In this document: one piece after another, positions 51,587 through 63,919 of the stretch
How positions within the stretch are numbered: position 1 is the first letter of the stretch
How the letters are laid out: every line of letters starts with the position of its first letter
Origin: Mixophyes australis
Lineage: Eukaryota > Chordata > Amphibia > Anura > Limnodynastidae
NCBI GenBank assembly: GCA_036250195.1
Contig: JAVHZZ010000011.1
Span: 57,324,011 to 57,388,010, forward strand
Direction of reading: 5' to 3'
Length of the DNA: 64,000 bases
Translations under genes and position numbers: made by a program
Notes under the pieces: generated by a model
Database searches by the model: none
What the model was told of the DNA's origin: nothing
Seen by the model: only the letters and a program-made list of their open reading frames with translations

Positions 51587-52998
51587 GCATTCGCCATGTA
51601 GATGGCTGCTCACATTCGTACCATTAATTATGCAACCATCCCGACCTGAAAAATGAACAGATTAACTTCATAATGAGCTCTATAAAATACATACTGCAAC
51701 ATAACTACTTTTGGTACAATGACCAATTCTTCAACCAAATATCTGGCACAGCTATGGGGACTCGTTTTGCCCCTAGCTATGCAAACTTGTTTGTAGCTAA
51801 GTGGGAAGATGACTCCATATGGAATAATAATCCTTTCACTCAGAACTTAATACAGTGGCGGAGGTACATAGACGACGTCTTTTTTGTATGGGATGGCAGT
51901 AACGAAGTTCTCCAGCAATTCCTTAAATATATTAATAGCAACACTCTTAATATGGAATTTTTAGCTGAAGCCAGCCCCTTACAAGTTAATTTTTTAGACC
52001 TAACTATATATATTGAAGACCACTCTATCAAAACCAAGACCTACACTAAAGAAGTTGACACTAACAATTATCTCCTAGCCTCAAGTAATCATCATAGAGG
52101 CTGGATACGTAACATACCATCAGGCCAATTCAGGAGACTGAAAAGAAACTGTACCAACCAAGATACCTTCGAAACACAAAGTGATATTTTACGATTAAAG
52201 TTCGTAGAAAGGAAATATGATGAAAATCTGGTAGACTCAGCTCTGAATAAAGTAAGAGATTCAGAAAGGTCTACTATGCTTGAATACAAAAAGAAAAAAG
52301 AAAAAACTATTGCTCCAGAGATTTCTTTCATAACCCAATTTAATAGCAACTCTAAAGAAATAGAAGACATCATTCGTAAACACTGGCATATTTTAAAACT
52401 GGATCAGGAAACTATTAGCTTTCTACCTGTAAATCCAAGATTTATATATAAAAAGGCAAAAAATCTACGACAAATATTAACCAAGAGTTTTATTCCTTTC
52501 TCTCCAACAGAATCAAACAAAACAGAGAAAAAAGGTTTTTATTATTGCTTAAATTGCAAAACATGCAAGGATTGCAATATAACTCAGACTCAAGCTATCA
52601 CTCAATTCAAATCTACATCTAATGGGAAAACATTTTACATCAAACAAGCTATCAGTTGTCATACAGAAGGAGTCATTTACATGTTGGAGTGCACTTGTGG
52701 CCTCCAATATATTGGTAGAACAAAACGTACCCTTAAAACAAGAGTGGCCGAACATTTCTATAACATCAAAAAAGAACTCAAAACTCATAGTGTTTCCAAT
52801 CATTTTATTAACAATCCGAAATGCAACCCAAAACAACTAAAATTTTTGGGAATACAACATGTTAACAGATTTTGGAGAGGTGGAAACTATCTGGAAAATA
52901 TATCACGGTTGGAATCCAAATGGATTTATATGATGAGAACCCTTATGCCATTTGGTCTTAACAGTGATTTTGATTTAGGTTCATTTTTAAATTTGTAA
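51583..52998 (+). pseudogene. PLE unit 3 ORF2, 5'-truncated
   Basis: Begins inside RT at CIRHVDGCSHSYH, with a changed base pair giving INYATIPT in one frame. From 51673 it is open: GTAMGTRFAPSYANLF, RYIDDVFFVW, CLNCKTCKDC, GIY-YIG. It lacks the stop (TGA) seen in units 1, 4 and 5 and resembles unit 2. The first third of ORF2 and all of ORF1 are missing, the usual 5' truncation. Confidence 0.9.
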
Positions 52999-53681
52999 AT
53001 TTTCATTCATTTATTTTTATTTTTATTTTTAGTTTTATTTTACTTTTACTTTTTCTTTGTTTATTGGCATTTTTAACTGCCTGTTTTTATCCATTTTTAT
53101 CCATTTTTATTCATTTATTTTATCTATGTACCACATTTACATGCATTTCTTACTATTAAAGTATTTCCCCAATCAGGAAGAGGCAGGACCCATAAGAACC
53201 CTCCAATTCCTTTCTAAAAATATCCTTGAGAAAGTCCTATCTGGATGAAACGCGTTGGTTCACATTTTTGTACCTAATCAGCCACCGTACTTGTGCGGGT
53301 CAACCTATCACTTCCGCGTTCCAAGACGCGGCTACACGAGATACCCGGACACTCCGGAGCCTCTATTCATAGGAGACTCACCGTTTTACCTGGACAGCTT
53401 GCCGAGGACTGCCAGCATACATAGGGAATTCTAGGGTAAGAATTAGTTTTATTTGCTCTCCCCTCCTCACGCCATCTGGTATACTATCCCGCGGTACTTC
53501 CACTTACATTTTCAAAGGAGCTATAAACATTTTTGTTGTCTTTACATTTTGTTGTCTATACGTTTTTTATTTTTATTTTTCATGTTCATTTCGCCCTTTC
53601 TGTTTTATATATTGCCGTTTGTACTATAGGGGCTGCATATTAGATGAGCGCTTACCTCTGTTTTTATTGATACCTTTTAAT
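52999..53681 (+). repeat. PLTR between units 3 and 4
   Basis: 3' UTR with ATTTATTTTTATTTTT runs, the GATGAAACGCGTTGG block at 53224-53258, a GC-rich block (CACTTCCGCGTTCCAAGACG), and the ORF1 upstream region. Confidence 0.85.
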
Positions 53682-54678
53682 ATGGATAGCAGCTCTCAAC
53701 CTCCCACTTACATTGCACATAGAAGCAGGGGGATCAATACTGAAGATCTTTTTTCCACTACAGACGGACAATGGGTCAATAATATACCATCCAATAATGA
53801 TTTTTGTTCCCAATATCTTCATTTTGAAAAACTCTGTCAAAAAGAAACCAGGCAATGGTGGGAAATTATTACTCTCACCAAGTATCTGGAGAAAGGTCTT
53901 ATTCCTAGGGGACTGAGGATAAATAAGAACCCTACATTTACTCCCTTTAATCAAGATTTTTTCTCCAAATGGAATACAATCTTAGACTCATGCTCTAAAC
54001 AACTGATTGAACTTATTATTTTGGACAGATCATCTTCTCTAGAATCTCTAGAACTAGAAATCGCCTCTCTAGATAAAACTTTTGAACCCATTAAAGAAAT
54101 GGAAGATTTCAAAAAACTGAATATATTAACTCAGGATAAAATACAGAAATTGGAACAAAGTATTAAAATCACTAAACAAAAAAAGTATGCTAGAGATGTG
54201 GAGGAACATAAAAACGATGACCCTTCTGTCATGAGACAAAAAATATTGTCCAATACTTCACAGAAAAAACCAATCATCAATAGCACCAACCCAAAAAATT
54301 TTTTACAAGCAACAAGTTAAGACTAGGAATAAACCACTAATCTTATATCCTCCAGCTAAATCTCATACTGAAAGAATATATCAACCCTATAACAATAAAT
54401 TTTTCAGTTATTCACCTTTAGGAAACAAGAAAGAAAAAGATACTCTCATTAAAAACTCTTTTAGGAATGGTGAAAACAACGCCAAGAAAGATATGGAGAT
54501 TACCTCTCTATCCCTAATTCAAAATATAACCAACCATGCCACCACTGATAAGAAAAGAATCTTATCTGAAGACTCAGAAGATTTTTTAGAATTTCTCTTC
54601 CAGCCAGAAGAACCCAGGCCTTCGAATACCCTTCCAGTCACACCCAGAATAAAGAGAATCAGAAGCACACAACCCTAA
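53682..54678 (+). pseudogene. PLE unit 4 ORF1, one frameshift
   Basis: ATG 53682. Open to about 54320, where an extra base in the A/T run after AACCC (about 54291-54303; CCC-A6-T6 here, CCC-A3-T8 in units 1 and 2) ends the frame. The C-terminal third (54493-54678) with the slippery site remains open in another frame. Confidence 0.85.
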
Positions 54679-54681
54679 GAA

Positions 54682-57024
54682 GGGGGAAAAGAGGAGGAAA
54701 GAAAAAACACTCCTCCTTACTACATTCTTCATCAACCTCATCAGAAGGTGTTTTTAACATCAGCTCCAAAATTCTCACTAACCATCAGACAAATGTGTTA
54801 AAGAAGGGGATGAAGTTTGCCCCCCAATCCGGGATTAACAAATTCGTTTTTATATATCGATTTACATCGGTTTGTTCGGAAATTGTGTCTGAAAAAATAT
54901 TTTTTGAGAAAACCAATAGAAAGAGATGTATCTAACATCTATCATCAGTTTCAACATACTGATTTCAGACCTAAGAGTAATTTTTATCCAAATTTTACTA
55001 AGGGTTCATCTATTGAGACATTCCAGAGAATGGTTGAAAAAGACCTGGAAAATCTACCCGATAAAATTAAAATGAAATACAACATGTCCAAAGAAGAAAT
55101 ATCAGCTGTTAAACAACTAAAGGAGGATAAGGATATCATCATAAAACCAGCTGATAAAGGTGGGGGCATTGTGGTCATGGACAAAGAAAAATACACGAAG
55201 GAACTAGAAAGATTACTTTCGGATACTGACACCTACCAACCATTACCAAAAGACCCTACCACTCAGTACCAACATGAATTGGTTGATTTGTTGGAAGAAG
55301 GCCAAAATTTGGGTATTCTATCTAAAAAAGAGTTTGATTACCTTTATGTTAAAAATCCTAAAATCCCGGTGATTTACCACTTGCCAAAGATTCACAAAGA
55401 CCTGTGCAACCCTCCAGGTCGACCGATTATTTCGGGGATTAATTCAATTACAGCTAATCTATCTGGATATGTGGATTTTTACCTACAAACATTGGTCTCC
55501 AAACAAAGAAGTTATATACAAGATACCACATATTTCCTTCATACCCTGAATCATATGGAATGGAAGGATACCTACATACTTGGTACTTGTTACGTTAAGT
55601 CTCTCTACACCTGCATTCGCCATGTAGATGGCTGCTCACATTCGTACCATTATTTATGCAACCATACCGACCTGAAAAATGAACAGATTAACTTCATAAT
55701 GAGCTCTATAGAATACATACTGCAACATAACTACTTTTGGTACAATGACCAATTCTTCAACCAAATATCTGGCACAGCTATGGGGACTCGTTTTGCCCCT
55801 AGCTATGCAAACTTGTTTGTAGCTAAGTGGGAAGATGACTCCATATGGAATAATAATCCTTTCACTCAGAACTTAATACAGTGGCGGAGGTACATAGACG
55901 ACGTCTTTTTTGTATGGGATGGCAGTAACGAAGTTCTCCAGCAATTCCTTAAATATATTAATAGCAACACTCTTAATATGGAATTTTTAGCTGAAGCCAG
56001 CCCCTTACAAGTTAATTTTTTAGACCTAACTATATATATTGAAGACCACTCTATCAAAACCAAGACCTACACTAAAGAAGTTGACACTAACAATTATCTC
56101 CTAGCCTCAAGTAATCATCATAGAGGCTGGATACGTAACATACCATCAGGCCAATTCAGGTGACTGAAAAAAAACTGTACCAACCAAGATACCTTCAAAA
56201 CACAAAGTGATATTTTACGATTAAAGTTCGTAGAAAGGAAATATGATGAAAATCTGGTAGACTCAGCTCTGAATAAAGTAAGAGATTCAGAAAGGTCTAC
56301 TATGCTTGAATACAAAAAGAAAAAAGAAAAAACTATTGCTCCAGAGATTTCTTTCATAACCCAATTTAATAGCAACTCTAAAGAAATAGAAGACATCATT
56401 CGTAAACACTGGCATATTTTAAAACTGGATCAGGAAACTATTAGCTTTCTACCTGTAAATCCAGGATTTATATATAAAAAGGCAAAAAATCTATGACAAA
56501 TATTAACCAAGAGTTTTATTCCTTTCTCTCCAACAGAATCAAACAAAACAGAGAAAAAAGGTTTTTATTATTGCTTAAATTGCAAAACATGCAAGGATTG
56601 CAATATAACTCAGACTCAAGCTATCACTCAATTCAAATCTACATCTAATGGGAAAACATTTTACATCAAACAAGCTATCAGTTGTCATACAGAAGGAGTC
56701 ATTTACATGTTGGAGTGCACTTGTGGCCTCCAATATATTGGTAGAACAAAACGTACCCTTAAAACAAGAGTGGCCGAACATTTCTATAACATCAAAAAAG
56801 AACTCAAAACTCATAGTGTTTCCAATCATTTTATTAACAATCCGAAATGCAACCCAAAACAACTAAAATTTTTGGGAATACAACATGTTAACAGATTTTG
56901 GAGAGGTGGAAACTATCTGGAAAATATATCACGGTTGGAATCCAAATGGATTTATATGATGAGAACCCTTATGCCATTTGGTCTTAACAATGATTTTGAT
57001 TTAGGTTCATTTTTAAATTTGTAA
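54682..57024 (+). pseudogene. PLE unit 4 ORF2, broken
   Basis: RT half open at 54817-56163 with YIDDVFF, but with the N-terminal variant (FVFIYRF region), CYVKSLYTCI in place of CDVKSLYTCI (loss of an Asp in the motif before Lys-Ser-Leu-Tyr), and TGA at 56161-56163. A second TGA at 56494-56496 precedes the endonuclease half (56707-57024). Inactive. Confidence 0.88.
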
Positions 57025-57700
57025 ATTTTCATTCATTTATTTTTATTTTTATTTTTATTTTACTTTTACTTTTTCTTTGTTTATTGGCATTTTTAACTGC
57101 CTGTTTTTATCCATTTTTATCCATTTTTATTCATTTATTTTATCTATGTACCACATTTACATGCATTTCCTACTATTAAAGTATTTACCCAATCAGGAAG
57201 AGGCAGGACCCATAAGAACCCTCCAATTCCTTTCTAAAAATATCCTTGAGAAAGTCCTATCTGGATGAAACGCGTTGGTTCACATTTTTGTACCTAATCA
57301 GCCACCGTACTTGTGCGGGTCAACCTATCACTTCCGCGTTCCAAACGTGGCTACACGAGATACCCGGACACTCCGGAGCCTCTATTCATAGGAGACTCAC
57401 CGTTTTACCTGGACAGCTTGCCGAGGACTGCCAGCATACATAGGGAATTCTAGGGTAAGAATTAGTTTTATTTGCTCTCCCCTCCTCACGCCATCTGGTA
57501 TACTATCCCGCGGTACTTCCACTTACATTTTCAAAGGAGCTATAAACATTTTTGTTGTCTTTACATTTTGTTGTCTATACGTTTTTTATTTTTATTTTTC
57601 ATGTTCATTGCGCCCTTTCTGTTTTATATATTGCCGTTTGTACTATAGGGGCTGCATATTAGATGAGCGCTTACCTCTGTTTTTATTGATACCTTTTAAT
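57025..57700 (+). repeat. PLTR between units 4 and 5
   Basis: As 52999-53681, with a small deletion in CCAAACGTGG (for CCAAGACGCGG). GATGAAACGCGTTGG block at 57244-57278. Confidence 0.85.
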
Positions 57701-58697
57701 ATGGATAGCAGCTCTCAACCTCCCACTTACATTGCACATAGAAGCAGGGGGATCAATACTGAAGATCTTTTTTCCACTACAGACGGACAATGGGTCAATA
57801 ATATACCATCCAATAATGATTTTTGTTCCCAATATCTTCATTTTGAAAAACTCTGTCAAAAAGAAACCAGGCAATGGTGGGAAATTATTACTCTCACCAA
57901 GTATCTGGAAAAAGGTCTTATTCCTAGGGGACTGAGGATAAATAAGAACCCTACATTTACTCCCTTTAATCAAGATTTTTTCTCCAAATGGAATACAATC
58001 TTAGACTCATGCTCTAAACAACTGATTGAACTTATTATTTTGGACAGATCATCTTCTCTAGAATCTCTAGAACTAGAAATCGCCTCTCTAGATAAAACTT
58101 TTGAACCCATTAAAGAAATGGAAGATTTCAAAAAACTGAATATATTAACTCAGGATAAAATACAGAAATTGGAATAAAGTATTAAAATCACTAAACAAAA
58201 AAAGTATGCTAGAGATGTGGAGGAACATAAAAACGATGACCCTTCTGTCATGAGACAAAAAATATTGTCCAATACTTCACAGAAAAAAACAATCATCAAT
58301 AGCACCAACCCAAAAAATTTTTTACAAGCAACAAGTTAAGACTAGGAATAAACCACTAATCTTATATCCTCCAGCTAAATCTCATACTGAAAGAATATAT
58401 CAACCCTATAACAATAAATTTTTCATTTATTCACCTTTAGGAAACAAGAAAGAAAAAGATACTCTTATTAAAAACTCTTTTAGGAATGGTGAAAACAACG
58501 CCAAGAAAGATATGGAGATTACCTCTCTATCCCTAATTCAAAATATAACCAACCATGCCACCACTGATAAGAAAAGAATCTTATCTGAAGACTCAGAAGA
58601 TTTTTTAGAATTTCTCTTCCAGCCAGAAGAACCCAGGCCTTCGAATACCCTTCCAGTCACACCCAGAATAAAGAGAATCAGAAGCACACAACCCTAA
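57701..58697 (+). pseudogene. PLE unit 5 ORF1, stop and frameshift
   Basis: ATG 57701. CAA to TAA at 58175-58177 stops it after 158 codons. It also has unit 4's A6-T6 frameshift (about 58310). The C-terminal piece 58512-58697 is open and carries the slippery heptamer at 58600-58606. Confidence 0.85.
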
Positions 58698-58700
58698 GAA

Positions 58701-61044
58701 GGGGGAAAAGAGGAGGAAAGAAAAAACACTCCTCCTTACTACATTCTTCATCAACCTCATCAGAAGGTGTTTTTAACATCAGCTCCAAAATTCTCACTAA
58801 CCATCAGACAAATGTGTTAAAGAAGGGGATGAAGTTTGCCCCCCAATCCGGGATTAACAAATTCGTTTTTATATATCGATTTACATCGGTTTGTTCGGAA
58901 ATTGTGTCTGAAAAAATATTTTTTGAGAAAACCAATAGAAAGAGATGTATCTAACATCTATCATCAGTTTCAACATACTGATTTCAGACCTAAGAGTAAT
59001 TTTTATCCAAATTTTACTAAGGGTTCATCTATTGAGACATTCCAGAGAATGGTTGAAAAAGACCTGGAAAATCTACCCGATAAAATTAAAATGAAATACA
59101 ACATGTCCAAAGAAGAAATATCAGCTGTTAAACAACTAAAGGAGGATAAGGATATCATCATAAAACCAGCTGATAAAGGTGGGGGCATTGTGGTCATGGA
59201 CAAAGAAAAATACACGAAGGAACTAGAAAGATTACTTTCGGATACTGACACCTACCAACCATTACCAAAAGACCCTACCACTCAGTACCAACATGAATTG
59301 GTTGATTTGTTGGAAGAAGGCCAAAATTTGGGTATTCTATCTAAAAAAGAGTTTGATTACCTTTATGTTAAAAATCCTAAAATCCCGGTGATTTACCACT
59401 TGTCAAAGATTCACAAAGACCTGTGCAAAACCTCCAGGTCGACCGATTATTTCGGGGATTAATTCAATTACAGCTAATCTATCTGGATATGTGGATTTTT
59501 ACCTACAAACATTGGTCTCCAAACAAAGAAGTTATATACAAGATACCACATCTTTCCTTCATACCCTGAATCATATGGAATGGAAGGATACCTACATACT
59601 TGGTACTTGTGACGTTAAGTCTCTCTACACCTGCATTCGCCATGTAGATGGCTGCTTACATTCGTACCATTATTTATGCAACCATACCGACCTGAAAAAT
59701 GAACAGATTAACTTCATAATGAGCTCTATAGAATACATACTGCAACATAACTACTTTTGGTACAATGACCAATTCTTCAACCAAATATCTGGCACAGCTA
59801 TGGGGACTCGTTTTGCCCCTAGCTATGCAAACTTGTTTGTAGCTAAGTGGGAAGATGACTCCATATGGAATAATAATCCTTTCACTCAGAACTTAATACA
59901 GTGGCGGAGGTACATAGACGACGTCTTTTTTGTATGGGATGGCAGTAACGAAGTTCTCCAGCAATTCCTTAAATATATTAATAGCAACACTCTTAATATG
60001 GAATTTTTAGCTGAAGCCAGCCCCTTACAAGTTAATTTTTTAGACCTAACTATATATATTGAAGACCACTCTATCAAAACCAAGACCTACACTAAAGAAG
60101 TGGACACTAACAATTATCTCCTAGCCTCAAGTAATCATCATAGAGGCTGGATACGTAACATACCATCAGGCCAATTCAGGTGACTGAAAAAAAACTGTAC
60201 CAACCAAGATACCTTCAAAACACAAAGTGATATTTTACGATTAAAGTTCGTAGAAAGGAAATATGATGAAAATCTGGTAGACTCAGCTCTGAATAAAGTA
60301 AGAGATTCAGAAAGGTCTACTATGCTTGAATACAAAAAGAAAAAAGAAAAAACTATTGCTCCAGAGATTTCTTTCATAACCCAATTTAATAGCAACTCTA
60401 AAGAAATAGAAGACATCATTCGTAAACACTGGCATATTTTAAAACTGGATCAGGAAACTATTAGCTTTCTACCTGTAAATCCAGGATTTATATATAAAAA
60501 GGCAAAAAATCTACGACAAATATTAACCAAGAGTTTTATTCCTTTCTCTCCAACAGAATTAAACAAAACAGAGAAAAAAGGTTTTTATTATTGCTTAAAT
60601 TGCAAAACATGCAAGGATTGCAATATAACTCAGACTCAAGCTATCACTCAATTCAAATCTACATCTAATGGGAAAACATTTTACATCAAACAAGCTATCA
60701 GTTGTCATACAGAAGGAGTCATTTACATGTTGGAGTGCACTTGTGGCCTCCAATATATTGGTAGAACAAAACGTACCCTTAAAACAAGAGTGGCCGAACA
60801 TTTCTATAACATCAAAAAAGAACTCAAAACTCATAGTGTTTCCAATCATTTTATTAACAATCCGAAATGCAACCCAAAACAACTAAAATTTTTGGGAATA
60901 CAACATGTTAACAGATTTTGGAGAGGTGGAAACTATCTGGAAAATATATCACGGTTGGAATCCAAATGGATTTATATGATGAGAACCCTTATGCCATTTG
61001 GTCTTAACAGTGATTTTGATTTAGGTTCATTTTTAAATTTGTAA
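58701..61044 (+). pseudogene. PLE unit 5 ORF2, broken
   Basis: Same N-terminal variant as units 1 and 4. There is a frameshift at about 59426 (GTGCAAAACC for GTGCAACCC) just before the PPGRP block. RT is open again at 59491-60183 with YIDDVFF, then TGA at 60181-60183. The endonuclease half 60322-61044 is intact, with CLNCKTCKDC and GIY-YIG. Confidence 0.88.
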
Positions 61045-61681
61045 ATTTTCATTCATTTATTTTTATTTTTATTTTTATTTTACTTTTACTTTTTCTTTGT
61101 TTATTGGCATTTTTAACTGCCTGTTTTTATCCATTTTTATTCATTTATTTTATCTATGTACCACATTTACATGCATTTCTTACTATTAAAGTATTTACCC
61201 AATCAGGAAGAGGCAGGACCCATAAGAACCCTCCAATTCCTTTCTAAAAATATCCTTGAGAAAGTCCTATCTGGATGAAACGCGTTGGTTCACATTTTTG
61301 TACCTAATCAGCCACCGTGCGGGTCAACCTATCACTTCCGCATTCCAAGACGCGGCTACACGAGATACCCGGACACTCCGGAGCCTCTATTCATAGGAGA
61401 CTCACCGTTTTACCTGGACAGCTTGCCGAGGACTGCCAGCATACATAGGGAATTCTAGGGTAAGAATTAGTTTTATTTGCTCTCCCCTCCTCACGCCATC
61501 TGGTATGCGGTACTTCCACTTACATTTTCAAAGGAGCTATAAACATTTTTGTTGTCTTTACATTTTGTTGTCTATACGTTTTTTATTTTTATTTTTCATG
61601 TTCATTGCGCCCTTTTTGTTTTATATATTGCCGTTTGTACTATAGGGGCTGCATATTAGATGAGCGCTTACCTCTGTTTTT
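61045..61681 (+). repeat. PLTR, unit 5 3' end
   Basis: Terminal PLTR with small internal deletions (for example near 61315 and 61505). GATGAAACGCGTTGG block at 61254-61288. It ends ...CTTACCTCTGTTTT at the target duplication, about 50 nt further into the PLTR than the minus-strand end at 42922. Confidence 0.85.
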
Positions 61682-61986
61682 ATAGAAGCAACAATGTTGA
61701 TTAGAATAAGGGCCATGTGTTTTATACCTAGGTAGTAGTTTCCCAAATTAAACCTTTGAAGGGGGTGGATGGCTATACAATCTGTATTGGCACCTGATTG
61801 TTTGCATTGCCAAAACCTAATTTAATTATCTTTCCAATAGGAATATGTCTGAGCCAGGCCCCAGTGGCGAGCAGGCACCCGGGCGCCCAAGTATGCGCAA
61901 GAAAAAATTTCAAGTGAAGAATTAGAGGTTTTAGTCTCTGAGGTTTTACAGCGATTCCATTCGGAGGAGCTGCAGATTACTGGGCC

Positions 61987-63423
61987 CAGGGCCTGATCAA
62001 CCACTAGGCTGACCAGGCTGCAGCCTGGGGCGCTGGGTCCCGGGGGGCGCTGGGCTGTGGGTATTTTTTTTTTTTTTTTTATTTTTTTTTTTTTTTTTAA
62101 TTTTTTTTTTTTCTTCATTCATTTTTTTTTTCGAAGTGGGGGGGGGGGGGTCGCCGCAGGGGGGTGGAGGGCTCGACGATCAAAAGCATTGGTGGTCAGT
62201 GGTTAGCAACACACAGCCAATCGCCAGGCTGCCTGTTGCTGTGCAGCAGACAGGAAGCAGGACGTCTTCACTTCCTATCTGCTGATCTGAGGAGCGACGC
62301 TGGCACAACTACAGGTAAGTGAAGGGGGGAACTGCCCTGCTTATCTATAGGGAGGGGGGGAACTGCCCTGCATATCTATAGGGAGGGGGGGGGGAACTGC
62401 CCTGCATATCTATAGGGAGGGGGGGGAACTGCCCTGCATATCTATAGGGAGGGGGGGGAACTACCCTGCATATCTATAGGAGGGGGGGAACTACCCTGCA
62501 TATCTATAGGAAGGGGGGAACTACACTGCATATCTATAGAGAGGGGGGGGAACTACCCTGCATATCTATAGGGGGGGGGACTACCCTGCATATCTATAGG
62601 GAGGGAGAGGGGGGGACTGTCATGCATATGTATAGGGAGGGAGAGGGGGAATGTCATACAAATCTATAGGGTGGGAGGGGGGGGGGGGCTGCCATGAAAA
62701 TCTATAGGGAGGGAGAGAGGTTGATATGTATGAAGGAGGGCAGAGGAGGGGAGCTGATATATGTGACTGGGGGAGTTTTAATGTGACGGGGGGGGGGGGG
62801 ATAGCTAGCTAGCAGAGTGGAGGTAAGGAAAATAGCTGCAAGGGGGATGGATGCAGGGTGGGAGGTAAAGAAAATGGCTGCAGCAGGGGTTAAGGAAAAT
62901 GGCTGTGGGGGGGTTGTGGTTAAGGAAAATGGCTGCAGGGGGTATTTAAAAAATAGAGCAGCTTTGGGGGGCAGAATCTCATGATTGTGTGGTGGTCACA
63001 TGGGTGGTCTCAGCAATCACTAGAATACTAAATATTAGTGAGATGGGGCTGGTAGAGGTTTGTATTTGATTGACAACAAATATTCAGATATTGCTTATAT
63101 ATGCCTGTCCAATGGGGTACTTTTAGCTGGCCATAATGGAGTGTTTTGTTTTAACTAAAGGGCCTAATCATTCAGGGTTTGCATTATAATACATTTTTGC
63201 ATTTTCAAAACAGGACGCCAACTTTCCAGAAGCCAGCGAGAGGATAACAAAGTTGCAAGAGAGAAGAGCAAGAACAGGTAAGAGACAATGGCACAGTGCT
63301 GGAGAATACACCTGAACATTCATATTCAGGAGTGTTCCTATACACCTATATATTCGGAGGAGGGGGGGGGGGGCGCTGCGGCCCTATTAGCCTAGGGCGG
63401 CCAGACCCCTTAATCAGGCCCTG
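61987..63423. mobile_element. Non-autonomous hAT with perfect 8-bp duplications
   Basis: Begins CAGGGCCTGATCAACC and ends CTTAATCAGGCCCTG. ACTGGGCC flanks both sides (61979-61986 and 63424-63431). The 1437 bp inside contain a T-rich/G-rich run (62064-62160), a G-rich minisatellite and a second GGAAAATGGCTGCAG repeat (about 62820-62940), and no transposase. The minus-strand ORF at 61822-62118 reads through the T run and is not a gene. Confidence 0.88.
62329..62720. repeat. G-rich minisatellite, about 12 units
   Basis: Units of about 30-36 bp of the form AACTGCCCTGCATATCTATA followed by GGGAGG and a G run; the later units drift. Repeated G runs could form quadruplexes. Confidence 0.88.
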
Positions 63424-63518
63424 ACTGGGCCGGAGCGTCACCGCCATTGGGAGGTAATAACGCAAGCTATTAATGACATATCGCCCCATGGGCGAAAAGT
63501 GCATGAGGTCCAGAATCG

Positions 63519-63919
63519 GTACAAAGCCAATGTTTGTTAAAAAGGGCTATAGAATGTGACTGACTGTGTTGAGTAGTATTTATTTGCTTTTGTTTCTCTC
63601 TCTATATAGATATATCTATAGATATAGATATATCTATAGATATGTATGTAGATTGTGTGTTAGTATTACTTAGGCAACTGTGATGTAAAACCAGCCTTGT
63701 GTGTATAATCTTTTTTTCTATCAGGGCCTTAGGTGATGGTTCAAAGCAGCATGGCCCTTGGCCACATTTACATAATCAGTTGTGCACATTAACCACGATT
63801 GTAAATCCCAAGACATTAGTGTACAATGTGCCATTAATAAATGTGGTGTAATTTGTATAATGTTTTTAACCTTTACAAAAGGCAGATATTTGACACCATA
63901 ATGATTGTCTATTCCGCAG
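63519..63919 (+). other. Probable intron of the Myb-like gene
   Basis: 401 bp from GT (63519) to AG (63918-63919). Splicing here joins ...EVQNR to WADYKARLKNKLA in frame; reading through instead stops at 63538. It contains a GATATATCTATA-type microsatellite (63605-63645). Confidence 0.55.

Larger units (their letters stand above)
42908..61695. mobile_element. Penelope-like element array with 14-bp target duplication
   Basis: ATAGAAGCAACAAT occurs at 42908-42921 and again at 61682-61695, with flank sequence continuous across it. Between them lie 18.76 kb made only of Penelope-like units of about 4.02 kb. On the left, minus strand, are units 1 and 2; the centre switches orientation at 51583-51586 (shared ACCT); on the right, plus strand, are partial unit 3, then units 4 and 5. 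Both outer ends are 3' ends of units. Units are nearly identical. Confidence 0.92.
61845..63518 (+). pseudogene. Myb/SANT-like DNA-binding exon, interrupted
   Basis: ATG 61845 starts MSEPGPSGEQAPGRPSMRKKKF. After a one-base loss near 61907 it continues EELEVLVSEVLQRFHSEELQITG to 61986. A 1.4-kb hAT follows, and from 63432 it resumes ERHRHWEVITQAINDISPHG and KVHEVQNR. A GT at 63519-63520 fits a splice donor. This is the Myb_DNA-bind_5-type domain of Harbinger transposon Myb proteins and NAIF1-like proteins. Frameshift and insertion imply a dead copy; no Harbinger transposase is in the window. Confidence 0.7.

Noticed and set aside
61822..62118. Lys-rich minus-strand frame
   Set aside because: Reads through a poly-T run inside the hAT; low complexity.
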